Below the pieces are notes generated by a model. The model was not told where the DNA came from, searched no databases, and saw nothing but the letters and a program-made list of their open reading frames with translations. Of a stretch of 64,000 nucleotides of DNA, positions 16,918 through 26,358 are shown piece after piece. Source of the stretch: Pelagimonas sp. (lineage in GTDB: Bacteria; Pseudomonadota; Alphaproteobacteria; Rhodobacterales; Rhodobacteraceae); contig JAOARQ010000055.1 of assembly GCA_025210455.1 (NCBI GenBank), forward strand, positions 1 through 64,000. The letters are read 5' to 3'. The translations under genes were made by a program, and so were the position numbers. Position 1 is the first letter of the stretch, and every line of letters starts with the position of its first letter.

Positions 16918-17799
16918 ATGCAATTGCCAAAAACAGATTACCTGATCGCCCCCCGGCCAGATGCCGAAAACTTGACGCGCGCGGTACAGGGCACTGATCA
17001 CACTGGCCAGCCGGTTGATATCAGCGTAGTCGAAGAACGCCCCCTGACGATCTATCTGAACCGGCAGGAAATCGTGACCGCCATGACTATTGGCGACTAT
17101 CCCGAATATCTGGCGGTGGGCTTTCTGCGCAATCAGGGGATGCTGGCCGATGATGAGGTGATCACCGCCGTCGATTATGATGAAGACCTAGAGGTCGTTG
17201 TGGTGCGCACCAAATCCCAGACAACCTTTGAGGAAAAGACCCAAAAGAAAACCCGCACGTCGGGCTGTGCTGTGGGCACGGTCTTTGGCGATATGATGGA
17301 GGGGCTGGATCAGGTCGCGCTGCCTACTACCGAGGTGCGGACCTCTTGGCTATACGCGCTGGCGCATCGGATCAATACCACACCCTCGCTCTATCTGCAG
17401 GCAGGCGCGATCCACGGGACTGTGCTGTGTCAGCAGGATCGCCCGCTGGTCTATATGGAAGACGTCGGCCGCCACAACGCCGTTGATAAAATCGCGGGCT
17501 GGATGTTTCAGGAAAACGTGCAGGCCCATGATAAGATCCTCTATACCACCGGGCGGCTGACCTCTGAGATGGTGATCAAATGCGCCCTGATGGGCATCCC
17601 GGTGCTGGCGTCGCGGTCAGGCTTTACCGCCTGGGGCGTGGAAATCGCCCGGCAGGTCGGGCTGACCTGCATCGGCCGCATGAAGGGCAAACGTTTCGTC
17701 TGCCTATCCGGCGAAGACAGGTTGCTCCGTGATATGGACCCGGATCAGGTACCGGAAGAGGCAAAGAAATCGGGGCGGAAAGGGGCAAAGCAGGCGTGA
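16918..17799 (+). CDS. fdhD: FdhD sulfurtransferase for formate dehydrogenase
   Basis: A 293-residue FdhD-family protein. The founding member transfers sulfur from IscS to the molybdenum cofactor of formate dehydrogenases. Visible blocks are VEERPLTIYLNRQEIVTAMT, GAIHGTVLC, EDVGRHNAVDKIAGW and GRLTSEMVIKCA. The cysteine loop reads TSGCAVGT: the first Cys is kept, but the second Cys of the E. coli CxxC is Gly. The ATG at 16918 follows GGAG; an in-frame ATG at 16879 lacks a ribosome site. It is first in a Moco cluster; no formate dehydrogenase genes are in the window. Confidence 0.93.
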   Translation: MQLPKTDYLIAPRPDAENLTRAVQGTDHTGQPVDISVVEERPLTIYLNRQEIVTAMTIGDYPEYLAVGFLRNQGMLADDEVITAVDYDEDLEVVVVRTKSQTTFEEKTQKKTRTSGCAVGTVFGDMMEGLDQVALPTTEVRTSWLYALAHRINTTPSLYLQAGAIHGTVLCQQDRPLVYMEDVGRHNAVDKIAGWMFQENVQAHDKILYTTGRLTSEMVIKCALMGIPVLASRSGFTAWGVEIARQVGLTCIGRMKGKRFVCLSGEDRLLRDMDPDQVPEEAKKSGRKGAKQA

Positions 17800-18272
17800 G
17801 TATCCCAGAGGGTAATATCGGCTTTTGGATAGTCGGCCTGTTTATGTATTTTGCCCTTGCAGGGATGCTTGTGCCGATCTCAATGTTTCGCGGCATGACT
17901 GCTTTAGGCCAGTTTTTTGCGCGTGTTAAATATGAAGACTGGCAGATGCTGGAACACTTGGGGTGGCCAGAACAAGAGCCAAAAATAGCAACTATGGGGG
18001 TGCAGCACAGCTATGCGCGACTACAGATGCGATTGCTCGTTTTTGGCTGTCCGCCGCAGTTGAACCATGTAAAGGGTGCCCAGCAGTTTATCAGGCAGTA
18101 CCGCTTGGCTGTCTTTTTTACCCTTCTACCCCAAGTCCCGATTATACTGGGTGGCGCCGCGGTGTTTGGTGCTGCCTTTATTGGGTGGATTGGGGTATTT
18201 TTCGGAGCAGTCATTGTTTTGAACCTGCTCATTCTTCAGGCTACGCCTTGGCCTGTAATGGAGACTGAATAA
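17796..18272 (+). CDS. small membrane protein of unknown function in Moco cluster
   Basis: A 158-residue protein starting with GTG in a GTGA overlap with the fdhD stop. It has an N-terminal membrane helix (about 10-32) and two more near the C terminus (about 105-150), with a soluble stretch between. I do not recognise a family. Its codons are visibly richer in T and A than those of the neighbouring genes. The overlap with fdhD and the 2-bp gap to mobA say it is expressed with the molybdenum-cofactor genes. A Moco-related role is only inferred from position. Confidence 0.7.
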   Translation: MSIPEGNIGFWIVGLFMYFALAGMLVPISMFRGMTALGQFFARVKYEDWQMLEHLGWPEQEPKIATMGVQHSYARLQMRLLVFGCPPQLNHVKGAQQFIRQYRLAVFFTLLPQVPIILGGAAVFGAAFIGWIGVFFGAVIVLNLLILQATPWPVMETE

Positions 18273-18274
18273 AT

Positions 18275-18904
18275 ATGACCAAACCTCATGCCGTGATCTT
18301 AGCAGGTGGGCAGGCCACTCGGATGGGGGGCGGTGATAAGGGGCTGTTGCAGCTTGGGGGGCAAACTTTGTTGCAGCGAGTGGTGGATCGGATTTGCCCA
18401 CAGGTTGCTGAGGTGGCTCTGAATGCCAACGGTGATCCTGCGCGTTTCGCCAATTTTGACCTGCCGGTTCTGCCAGACAGTGTCAGCGGCTATCCCGGCC
18501 CTTTGGCCGGCGTTCTGGCGGGGCTGGATTGGGCGGCAGAACGGGGGGCGCAGGCGGTTGTTTCGGTCGCGGCGGATACGCCCTTTTTCCCGCAGGATCT
18601 GGTGGCCCGGCTACAGGACGCAGCACAGGGGCAGAGCCATCCGCTTGTGCTGGCCGCCACCAAAGGTGAGGCCAAGACTCGCAGCAAGTCACGATCAGGG
18701 CTGATCCGGCATCCGACATTTGGCCTTTGGCCCGTGGCATTGCGGGATGATCTGCGGGCGGCTTTGGAAAATGGATTAAAGAAAGTGGTGCTTTGGACCG
18801 ATCCGCGCGGCGGGCGTGAATGTGAATTTCCGGTCGCAGGGGGGGATCCGTTTTTCAACGTCAACACCCCTCAGGATTTGGCGCAGGCAGAGGGCATGTT
18901 ATGA
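18275..18904 (+). CDS. mobA: molybdenum cofactor guanylyltransferase
   Basis: A 209-residue MobA that attaches GMP to Mo-molybdopterin, forming the bis-MGD cofactor of DMSO-reductase-family enzymes. The nucleotide-binding opening AVILAGGQATRMGGGDKGLL is at residues 5-24. The metal-binding VSVAADTPFFP block (about 90-100) and the closing FFNVNTPQDLAQAE are canonical. It overlaps mobB by 4 bases (ATGA). Confidence 0.95.
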   Translation: MTKPHAVILAGGQATRMGGGDKGLLQLGGQTLLQRVVDRICPQVAEVALNANGDPARFANFDLPVLPDSVSGYPGPLAGVLAGLDWAAERGAQAVVSVAADTPFFPQDLVARLQDAAQGQSHPLVLAATKGEAKTRSKSRSGLIRHPTFGLWPVALRDDLRAALENGLKKVVLWTDPRGGRECEFPVAGGDPFFNVNTPQDLAQAEGML

Positions 18905-19392
18905 AGGTTTTTGGTGTTACCGGCTGGAAGAACGCCGGCAAAACCGGGCTGATGGAGCGTCTGGTCAGTGATCTGACCGGGCGAGGGCTGCGGGTCAGCA
19001 CGATCAAACATGCGCATCATTCTTTTGATGTTGATCACCCGGGCCGCGATAGTTTCCGCCACCGTGCGGCGGGGGCCTCTGAGGTAATCTTGTGTTCGGG
19101 CACCCGCGTGGCGCAGATGACTGAACTGAACGGCGCCCCGGAACCTTCTTTGCAAGATCTTCTGGCGCGGCTGGGGCCGGTCGATCTGGTGCTGATCGAA
19201 GGGTATAAACGCGAAGCCCACCCCAAAGTCGAAGCGTTCCGCGCTGAGGCCGGGCATGATCTGATCGCGCCCACCGATCCGACGATCCGCGCCGTGGCCT
19301 CGGATACAGCGTTGGATCTGGATCGCCCGGTGTTTGATCTGGATGACACCGCCGCCATCGCGACATTTATCCTGCAAGAGGTGGGGCTATGA
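18901..19392 (+). CDS. mobB: molybdopterin-guanine dinucleotide biosynthesis protein B
   Basis: A 163-residue P-loop GTPase. The Walker A motif GWKNAGKTGL is near residues 8-17, KHAHHSFDVDHPGRDSFRHR follows, and the LVLIEGYKREAHPKVE block is typical of MobB. It stimulates MobA, probably by delivering GTP. It overlaps mobA and moeA by 4 bases on each side, so the three are translationally coupled. Confidence 0.95.
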   Translation: MKVFGVTGWKNAGKTGLMERLVSDLTGRGLRVSTIKHAHHSFDVDHPGRDSFRHRAAGASEVILCSGTRVAQMTELNGAPEPSLQDLLARLGPVDLVLIEGYKREAHPKVEAFRAEAGHDLIAPTDPTIRAVASDTALDLDRPVFDLDDTAAIATFILQEVGL

Positions 19393-20654
19393 GCAGCAAA
19401 CTGCGCCCACCGCCGTTGCAGAATGACTGTTTTTCTCTGCCCCCGGGTGTGAACTGGACCCCTGTGGATCAGGCACTGACCATGTTGCGTGAGCGTCTTC
19501 ATCCGGTGGTCGCCCATTCAGAGGTGCCGCTGATGCAGGCTGCGGGCCGTGTGCTGGCGCAGGATGTCACGGCGCAGCGTTCAAATCCGCCACAGGCCAA
19601 TTCCGCAGTGGATGGGTACGGGTTTGCCCTGTCTGCGGTGCACGATGGCGACAATACGCTACCCCTCGTGCAGGGGCGGGCGGCGGCAGGTGTGCCCTTT
19701 GAAGGCGTTGTGCCTGCGGGGCAGGCCATCCGCATATTGACAGGCGCAGCCGTGCCACCGGGGGTCGAGGCTGTCGTGCTTGAAGAAGACTGCGCTGTTG
19801 ACGCCACCCATGTGGCTTTTCGCGGCCCGGTCAAAGCGTTTTCGAATATGCGAAAAGCGGGCGAGGACGTGACCGAAGGGGATCTGGCGCTGAGACAGGG
19901 CCGTGTTCTGACACCTGCGGATCTGGCGCTGGCTTCGGCGGTGGGTATCGGGAAGATGCCGGTTTTTGATCGCCTGCGGGTGGGGGTTCTATCCACCGGT
20001 GATGAGATCATCGAACCGGGCGGTTCTGCCGGGCCCGGTCAGATCTTTGATGCCAATCGCCCGATGTTGCTAAGCCTTGCGGCGCGCATGGGCTATGCCC
20101 CTGTGGATCTGGGGCATGTGAAAGATGACCGCGCTGCGCTGCGCCATCGTCTGGATCAGGCGCGGCAACAGGCGGATGTGGTGCTGACCTCGGGTGGGGC
20201 CTCTGCCGGGGACGAAGACCACGTTTCCGCGCTTTTGAAAGAGTCCGGGGCATTGGCAGAATGGCGTATCGCTCTGAAGCCGGGCCGCCCGCTGGCGCTG
20301 GGCATGTGGGATGGGCTGCCAGTCTTTGGCCTGCCGGGCAATCCGGTGGCCGCGCTGCTCTGCACCCTGATTTTTGCCCGCCCTGCTTTTGGCCTGATGG
20401 CCGGTGCAGGCTGGCAGGACCCGCAGGGGTTTCAGGTGTCCGCCGCCTTTGAAAAACGCAAAAAGCCGGGCCGCCGGGAATATCTGCGCGCGCGCATGCG
20501 CGACGGCCGGGTCGAGGTGTTCAAGTCCGAAGGCTCGGGGCGGATTTCTGGTCTCAGCTGGGCAGAAGGGCTGGTTGAACTGCCAGATGAAGCGGTGACC
20601 ATCACGCCGGGGGATATGGTGCGCTACCTTCCCTTTGGCAGTTTCGGAGTGTGA
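19389..20654 (+). CDS. moeA: molybdopterin molybdotransferase
   Basis: A 421-residue MoeA that inserts molybdate into adenylylated molybdopterin. Domain III has the nucleotide-binding block VGVLSTGDEIIEPG...GQIFDANR and TSGGASAGDEDHV. The substrate region includes NSAVDGYGFA, and the C-terminal domain IV begins KKPGRREYLRARM. The start overlaps the mobB stop. It ends 1 bp from the stop of a convergent response-regulator gene. Confidence 0.95.
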   Translation: MSSKLRPPPLQNDCFSLPPGVNWTPVDQALTMLRERLHPVVAHSEVPLMQAAGRVLAQDVTAQRSNPPQANSAVDGYGFALSAVHDGDNTLPLVQGRAAAGVPFEGVVPAGQAIRILTGAAVPPGVEAVVLEEDCAVDATHVAFRGPVKAFSNMRKAGEDVTEGDLALRQGRVLTPADLALASAVGIGKMPVFDRLRVGVLSTGDEIIEPGGSAGPGQIFDANRPMLLSLAARMGYAPVDLGHVKDDRAALRHRLDQARQQADVVLTSGGASAGDEDHVSALLKESGALAEWRIALKPGRPLALGMWDGLPVFGLPGNPVAALLCTLIFARPAFGLMAGAGWQDPQGFQVSAAFEKRKKPGRREYLRARMRDGRVEVFKSEGSGRISGLSWAEGLVELPDEAVTITPGDMVRYLPFGSFGV

Positions 20655-20655
20655 G

Positions 20656-21357
20656 TCAGAGCCACTCCACATCGCCCAGAAAGATATAGCCCGCGCCATA
20701 GATCGTTTTGATCAGGCGCGGGTTTTTCGGATCTTCCCTCAGCTTGGTGCGCAGGCGCGAAATGCGCACATCCATGGCCCGGTCAAAACTGTCACCCGCA
20801 GCCCCACCCAGCGTTTCCTGCATATAGGCGCGGGTGATCAGCCGTTTCGGGCTTTCAAGGAACAGGCGCAGCACTTCGCCTTCCGCATGGCTAAAGGCGG
20901 TTTCCGACCCGTCGCTGTCTTCCAGCGCAAAGCGATCAAAATGCGCGGTCCAGCCGTTGAAACGGGCGCAGTCTGACTGGCTGGCTGAAACCTGTTTCGG
21001 ATTGCGCAGCCGGGCGCGAATGCGGGCGACTACCTCGGCGGGGTCAAAGGGTTTGATGATGTAATCATCCGCCCCCAGTTCCAAGCCGGTGATCTTGTCC
21101 TGCACATGTGCGCGGCCGGAAATGATGATGACAATAGCGCCCTGCTCCAGTGCCAGCCGATGCACGAGCGTCAGCCCATCGCGATCAGGCAGGCCCAGAT
21201 CAACCAGACAGACATCCGGCGAAGTCCCACGCAGTGCGGCTTCAAATTCGGTGGCACGCCCAAAGGAAAGCGTGCGGAAACCGGCATCTTCCAGCGCATC
21301 CGACAGCATTTCGCGGATGGCAGGTTCATCATCAAGTATGGTTACCAGGGGCGTCAT
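20656..21357 (-). CDS. OmpR-family response regulator
   Basis: A 233-residue two-domain regulator. The receiver domain (1-120) has the acidic pair DDEP, the phospho-acceptor Asp53 in CLVDLGLPD and Lys102 in IIKPFDP. The C-terminal winged helix ends LIKTIYGAGYIFLGDVEW, as in OmpR/PhoB-type DNA-binding domains. It lies 45 bp downstream of a hybrid histidine kinase on the same strand, its likely partner. The signal and targets are unknown. Confidence 0.93.
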   Translation of the reverse strand: MTPLVTILDDEPAIREMLSDALEDAGFRTLSFGRATEFEAALRGTSPDVCLVDLGLPDRDGLTLVHRLALEQGAIVIIISGRAHVQDKITGLELGADDYIIKPFDPAEVVARIRARLRNPKQVSASQSDCARFNGWTAHFDRFALEDSDGSETAFSHAEGEVLRLFLESPKRLITRAYMQETLGGAAGDSFDRAMDVRISRLRTKLREDPKNPRLIKTIYGAGYIFLGDVEWL

Positions 21358-21402
21358 GACAGGCCTCGTAGACGCAGAAGGCAGGGGCGGCTATGTGGCA
21401 TC

Positions 21403-23277
21403 TCAGCCCTGCCCCAGAAACTGCGCCAATTGATCAATTCCAAAGGGTTTTGCCAAGACAGCGGTGCGGTTGCGTGCCTCAACGTGAAGCGGGTGATCCA
21501 CAGGCAGCGAAGTCATCAGCAGCACAGGCAATGCTTTGCGGCATTCCAGCAGGTTCAGCCCGGTATCACTGCCTTCCAGTTTGATGTCGGACAGGATCAG
21601 CACGATTTCAGGCAGGGTCATCACCAGATCGCAGGCCTCTGCCACTGACGCCGCCTCGACCACGGAATAGCCCATGTCGGTCAGCATCTCGCGTACCATG
21701 TCCCGCAGTTCAGGGGTGTCTTCAACCAGCAGCACCAGCCCGCTGTCTGGCAGCGTCTGTGCGCGCCGCAGTGGCAGGCGCAGGGTCACCTGAGCGCCAA
21801 GATCGGTGTTGGTCAGCCGCATTGAGCCACCTGCCAGTTTGGTCATGTCATAGACCATCGCCAGCCCCAACCCCGATCCTTCGCCACCTTTGGTGGTAAA
21901 AAACGGATCCAGCGCGTGCTCCAGCGCCTGTTCTGAAAAGCCTGATCCGCTGTCTTGTACCGTGAGTTGCAACCAGGTGCCCTGAACCTCCTGGGCGGTG
22001 ATGTGAATGCAGCCCTTTGTGCCGCAGCCGTCGCGGGCGTTCAGGATCAAGTTCAGCAGGGCGTCTTGTACCAGACCCGGATCCAGCAGCATCTGACCAT
22101 CGGTCAGGTTGTCCACGCGCAGGGTGATCTGATCAGAAAGGCTGGGGGTGGCCAGCGTTTTCAGATCGGCCAGAAAGGGCCCCATGTCCACCGGTTTAGG
22201 GGTCCAACTGCGATGCGAAGTGATATCCGCGATCTTATCCAGCATGGTGCCGCCGCGCCGCGCCGCCTGCAGGGTGGCGCTGATCAGTTCCTGTGCGTCC
22301 TGACCCAGATCCATGCGTTGCAGTTTGGACTGCATCCCCAGAATGATGGTCAGCAGATTAGCGAAATCATGCGCCATGCCGGATGTCAGCTGCGCCGCCA
22401 TTTCCCTCCGACGGGTCTGCTGCAACGCGGCCCGCGCCTGTGTTTCTTCGGTCACATCAACAGACATGATGTAGACGCCCGGATCGGCAGGATCCGGCGT
22501 AAAGACCCCGCGAATACGGCGTGATGACATTTCGTCGGTAAATTCAAAGGTGCTTTGCTGGCCGCGCATCGCCTTTTCCAGATGCGGTTTGACGCGGGAA
22601 TAGGCCTGCGGACCCAGCGCTTCGGACACATGTAACCCGATGATATCAACGGGCCGCCCCGGCATGACCGCATTCAAACGTTTGTTGGAAAAGGTATAGC
22701 GCCAATCCGCATCGACCCGCGCGATATGCGCCGGGGCCATTTCCGTGGTGGTACGTGTGCGGGTTTCCATTTCCACCAGCTGCCTGCGGGTTTCTTCCAG
22801 CGCGGCATTGGTGGCAGCGAGCATCCTGTTGGTCGCCGAAAGCTCTTCTGCGTGTTTCAGCACCTCTTCTGAAAGCACCTCTGAACGGGTGCGCAGCAGT
22901 TGCTCTTGGGTCTTGGTTTCGGTGATATCGGTATAGACCGTCACCCAGCCACCTTCCGGCAGGGGGGCCCCTTCTACGGAAATCGTCCGGCCATTGGCCC
23001 GTTCGCGTTCCATATAGTGGGGTTCAAAGGTGCGGGCCAGTTCGGCGCGGTCATGGGCAAACTGTTCCGGGTCGTCAATCTCGCCATATTCCCCACGCGC
23101 GACCAGATAGCTGATGATGTCCTTGAAATGCGCGCCCGGTTTCATCAGTTCGGCGGGCAGATCAAACATTGCCTGCATAGGTTGATTTGACAGCACCAGC
23201 CGCAGATCACTGTCGAAAATCGACAGGGCCTGCTGGATCAGGTTCAACCCCGCTAGGGTCAGATTTTGGTTGGGCAT
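21403..23277 (-). CDS. soluble hybrid histidine kinase (PAS-PAS-kinase-receiver)
   Basis: A 624-residue kinase without signal peptide or membrane helix, hence cytosolic. A PAS-7-type domain (about 1-120) is followed by a coiled linker and a second PAS (about 175-285). The phospho-acceptor His303 is in TSGMAHDFANLL, the ATPase N box is LNLILNARD (about 408-415), and G boxes are DSGSGF and GSGLGLAMVYD. A C-terminal receiver holds Asp564 in ILSDIKL. The ATG at 23277 follows AAGGAG; an upstream extension in frame has no homology. Phosphate could pass through its own receiver or directly to the adjacent OmpR-type regulator. Confidence 0.9.
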   Translation of the reverse strand: MPNQNLTLAGLNLIQQALSIFDSDLRLVLSNQPMQAMFDLPAELMKPGAHFKDIISYLVARGEYGEIDDPEQFAHDRAELARTFEPHYMERERANGRTISVEGAPLPEGGWVTVYTDITETKTQEQLLRTRSEVLSEEVLKHAEELSATNRMLAATNAALEETRRQLVEMETRTRTTTEMAPAHIARVDADWRYTFSNKRLNAVMPGRPVDIIGLHVSEALGPQAYSRVKPHLEKAMRGQQSTFEFTDEMSSRRIRGVFTPDPADPGVYIMSVDVTEETQARAALQQTRRREMAAQLTSGMAHDFANLLTIILGMQSKLQRMDLGQDAQELISATLQAARRGGTMLDKIADITSHRSWTPKPVDMGPFLADLKTLATPSLSDQITLRVDNLTDGQMLLDPGLVQDALLNLILNARDGCGTKGCIHITAQEVQGTWLQLTVQDSGSGFSEQALEHALDPFFTTKGGEGSGLGLAMVYDMTKLAGGSMRLTNTDLGAQVTLRLPLRRAQTLPDSGLVLLVEDTPELRDMVREMLTDMGYSVVEAASVAEACDLVMTLPEIVLILSDIKLEGSDTGLNLLECRKALPVLLMTSLPVDHPLHVEARNRTAVLAKPFGIDQLAQFLGQG

Positions 23278-23509
23278 CCCTTGCTCTCCTTGGGCATAGC
23301 AAACCCTGCCTGCCACGCGATGACAAGCGGCTAACCCACGGAAAAGAGGCCTGTTACAATTCGTTAGAATTTGGAAATCATCAGGAAAAAGTTGACCGTT
23401 TAGTCTGGGCGCGACCATTATGGGTTCAGAATCGCAAATAATGCGGACACGGCCCAAACTGGGTTGAATGAGGGATGCCGGGGAGGACCGGCATTTGGGA
23501 GGACATAAC

Positions 23510-25480
23510 TTGGCTTACATGGCTGAGGGCGCAGAAGGCCTGCGCTCAATCCCTGCGCTGTTGCAGCGCAATGTCGATCGTTTTGGCGATAAGCCGGCGT
23601 ATCGCGAGAAAGAATTTGGTATCTGGCAAACCTGGTCCTGGAAAGAGACGCAGGATGAAATTCAGGCTCTGGCGCTGGGCCTGCTGAATATGGGTGTGAA
23701 CCCGGGCGATCACGTTGCAATCATTGGCCGGAACCGTCCCTATCTGTATTGGTCGATGGTGGCGGCGCAGATGGTGGGTGCCGTGCCCGTACCGCTCTAT
23801 GCAGATGCCGTTGCGGATGAAATGGAATACATCCTGTCCCATTGCGGCGCGCGCTTTGTGATCGCGGCGGATCAGGAACAGGTCGACAAGGTGATCGAGG
23901 TGCAAGAGCACCTGCACCAGTTCGAACACATGCTCTATGTTGATCCGCGCGGGATGCGTAAATACGATCACCGCCGCTTGCATGAATACAGCCATGTACA
24001 GGCGCAGGGCCGTGCTGCCTATGACGAATTGATCATGGAGCTGAACGATCGCATGGCTGCGATCGACTATGACACCACCTGTGTGATGCTTTACACCTCG
24101 GGCACCACCGGCAAGCCCAAGGGCGTTGTGCTGTCGAACCGCAATATCATCGAAAGCGCCAAAGCTTCGGCTGAGTTCGACAATCTGACCGAAAAAGAAG
24201 AGATCCTTGCCTATCTGCCCATGGCCTGGGTGGGGGATTTCATCTTTTCTGTCGGTCAGTCCTTCTGGTGCGGCTTCTGCGTGAACTGCCCGGAAAGCGC
24301 CGAAACCATGCTGACCGACCTGCGTGAAATCGCACCCAGCTATTACTTTGCACCGCCCCGCGTATTCGAAGGTCAGCTGACGCAGATCATGATCCGCATG
24401 GAAGACGCAGGCAACTTCAAACAGAAGATGTTCCATTACTTCATGGAGCACGCCCGCAAAGTTGGCCCGACCCTGTTGGATGGCGGCAAAGTTGGCCTGA
24501 TGGATCGCCTGAAATACATGATGGGCGAGTTCACCACCTATGGGCCGCTGAAAAACGCGCTGGGCTTTTCCAAGGTGCGCGTGGGCTATACGGCGGGCGA
24601 AGCGATTGGCCCGGAAATCTTTGATTTCTATCGCTCGATGGGGATTAACCTGAAACAGCTCTATGGCCAGACCGAAGCCACTGTTTTCATTACTGTTCAA
24701 CCTGACGGTCAGGTGCGTTCAGACACGGTTGGTGTGCCTGCCCCTGGTGTGGAGCTGCGTATCGAAGACGATGGAGAGGTCTATTACCGCAGTCCGGGCG
24801 TGTTCGTGGAATATTACAACAACCCGGAATCCACCGCAGGCACCAAAGACGCCGAAGGCTGGGTTGCCACGGGGGACGCGGGCTTTATCGAAAAATCCAG
24901 CGGCCACCTGCGCATCATCGACCGTGCCAAAGACGTGGGCAAGATGGCCGATGGCAGCCTGTTTGCGCCGAAATATGTTGAAAACAAGCTGAAGTTCTAT
25001 CCGAACATCCTTGAGGCTGTTGTCATGGGCAATGGCAAAGACCGCTGCACCGCCTTTATCAACATTGACCTCACCGCGGTCGGCAACTGGGCCGAGCGCA
25101 ACAATATCGCCTATGCGTCGTATCAGGAACTGGCCGGGCATCCGCAGGTGCTTGAGACTATCAAAGGCCATGTGGAAGAGGTGAATAAATCGGTTGCTCA
25201 GGATGAGATGCTGAACGGCTGTCAGGTGCATCGCTTTATCGTGCTGCACAAGGAACTGGATGCCGATGACGGTGAAATGACCCGGACCCGCAAGGTCAAG
25301 CGCACGGTTGTGGCGGATAAGTTCGCTGATCTCGTGACCGCGCTCTATGACGGGTCAGACAAGGTCTACACGGAAACCGAAGTGACCTATGAAGATGGCC
25401 GCAAGGGCGTCATCAAGGCCAACCTGGATGTGCGTGATGCGGCTGTGGTCGCCGTGCCCAGCAAGGTGGCGGCAGAGTGA
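23510..25480 (+). CDS. long-chain-type acyl-CoA ligase (AMP-forming)
   Basis: About 656 residues of the ANL superfamily. The phosphate-binding motif CVMLYTSGTTGKPKGVVLSN is at about 192-211, then LYGQTEATVF, then the VATGDAGF and RIIDRAKDVGK hinge motifs. It adenylates a carboxylic acid and links it to CoA. The best ribosome site (GGGAGGA, 23497-23503) points to a TTG at 23510; an ATG at 23519 is the alternative. First gene of an ABC-transporter operon, so the acid is probably what the transporter brings in. A hairpin covers its stop codon. Confidence 0.88.
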   Translation: MAYMAEGAEGLRSIPALLQRNVDRFGDKPAYREKEFGIWQTWSWKETQDEIQALALGLLNMGVNPGDHVAIIGRNRPYLYWSMVAAQMVGAVPVPLYADAVADEMEYILSHCGARFVIAADQEQVDKVIEVQEHLHQFEHMLYVDPRGMRKYDHRRLHEYSHVQAQGRAAYDELIMELNDRMAAIDYDTTCVMLYTSGTTGKPKGVVLSNRNIIESAKASAEFDNLTEKEEILAYLPMAWVGDFIFSVGQSFWCGFCVNCPESAETMLTDLREIAPSYYFAPPRVFEGQLTQIMIRMEDAGNFKQKMFHYFMEHARKVGPTLLDGGKVGLMDRLKYMMGEFTTYGPLKNALGFSKVRVGYTAGEAIGPEIFDFYRSMGINLKQLYGQTEATVFITVQPDGQVRSDTVGVPAPGVELRIEDDGEVYYRSPGVFVEYYNNPESTAGTKDAEGWVATGDAGFIEKSSGHLRIIDRAKDVGKMADGSLFAPKYVENKLKFYPNILEAVVMGNGKDRCTAFINIDLTAVGNWAERNNIAYASYQELAGHPQVLETIKGHVEEVNKSVAQDEMLNGCQVHRFIVLHKELDADDGEMTRTRKVKRTVVADKFADLVTALYDGSDKVYTETEVTYEDGRKGVIKANLDVRDAAVVAVPSKVAAE

Positions 25481-25497
25481 TGGGCGCGCCCCATCAC
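25477..25497 (+). other. intercistronic hairpin after the acyl-CoA ligase gene
   Basis: GTGATGGG and CCCATCAC arms around CGCGC; the left arm contains the TGA stop codon. No T-run follows, so it is more likely an mRNA-stability or attenuation element than a full terminator. Confidence 0.55.
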
Positions 25498-25532
25498 CTT
25501 GCAAACGGTCCTTCAACAGAGAAGCAACTGGT

Positions 25533-26348
25533 ATGAACCCAACAGCACAACCCTATGTCACCGCAGACGGTCGCCAGATTGGCGAGGTTCTGATGGAGAT
25601 GAAAGACATCACCCTGAAATTTGGTGGTGTGACCGCGATCAGCGATATTTCCTTTGATATTCAAGAAGGTGAAATTCGCGCCATCATCGGCCCGAATGGC
25701 GCCGGCAAGTCGTCGATGCTGAACGTGATTTCCGGCTTTTACACCCCAACCATCGGTGAGGTGCATTACAAAGGCGCGGTGCGCCCGCCGATGAAACCCT
25801 TCGAAGTGGCGCGTCAGGGCGTGGCACGGACTTTCCAGAACATCGCCCTGTTCGAAGGTATGACGGTGCTCGACAACGTCATGACCGGACGCCTGACCCA
25901 TATGAAGGCTTCACTTTTTGATCAGGCGCTGTGGTGGGGCAAGGCACGCGACGAAGAAATGAAGAACCGCGAGAAAGTCGAAGAAGTCATCGACTTCCTT
26001 GAAATCCAGAACATCCGCAAAACACCTGTGGGCCGTTTGCCCTATGGTCTGAAAAAGCGGGTGGAACTGGCGCGCGCTTTGGCTGCTGAGCCTTCCATTT
26101 TGCTGTTGGATGAACCGATGGCGGGGATGAACGTCGAAGAAAAAGAAGACATGTCGCGCTTTATTCTCGATGTGAATGACGAATTCGGCACAACCATCGC
26201 CCTGATCGAACACGATATGGGCGTTGTCATGGACCTGTCCGACCGTGTGGTCGTGATGGATTACGGTCGCAAAATCGGCGACGGCACCCCGGATGAGGTG
26301 CGCAACAACCAAGATGTGATCGACGCCTATCTTGGCGTTTCGCATTGA
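25533..26348 (+). CDS. livG: ABC transporter ATP-binding protein, LivG type
   Basis: A 271-residue ATPase of the branched-chain amino acid (HAAT) ABC family. Walker A is GPNGAGKSS (about 57-65), the signature region is LPYGLKKRVELARALA as in other LivG proteins, Walker B is ILLLDEPMAGMN, and the switch His is in LIEHDMGVV. The ATG at 25533 was chosen because the MKDITLKFGGV fold begins shortly after. It is followed 10 bp later by the permease gene livH. With LivF it powers uptake of the operon's substrate. Confidence 0.92.
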   Translation: MNPTAQPYVTADGRQIGEVLMEMKDITLKFGGVTAISDISFDIQEGEIRAIIGPNGAGKSSMLNVISGFYTPTIGEVHYKGAVRPPMKPFEVARQGVARTFQNIALFEGMTVLDNVMTGRLTHMKASLFDQALWWGKARDEEMKNREKVEEVIDFLEIQNIRKTPVGRLPYGLKKRVELARALAAEPSILLLDEPMAGMNVEEKEDMSRFILDVNDEFGTTIALIEHDMGVVMDLSDRVVVMDYGRKIGDGTPDEVRNNQDVIDAYLGVSH

Positions 26349-26358
26349 GGGGGGAACA

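Noticed and set aside
23546-24700. 384-codon minus-strand frame opposite the acyl-CoA ligase gene
   Set aside because: Antisense shadow produced by codon bias; His/Phe-rich sequence without homology.
25533-26348. LivG lacking the canonical LSGGQ signature
   Set aside because: The LPYGLKKRVE form is normal for LivG-type ATPases, so it is not a defect.
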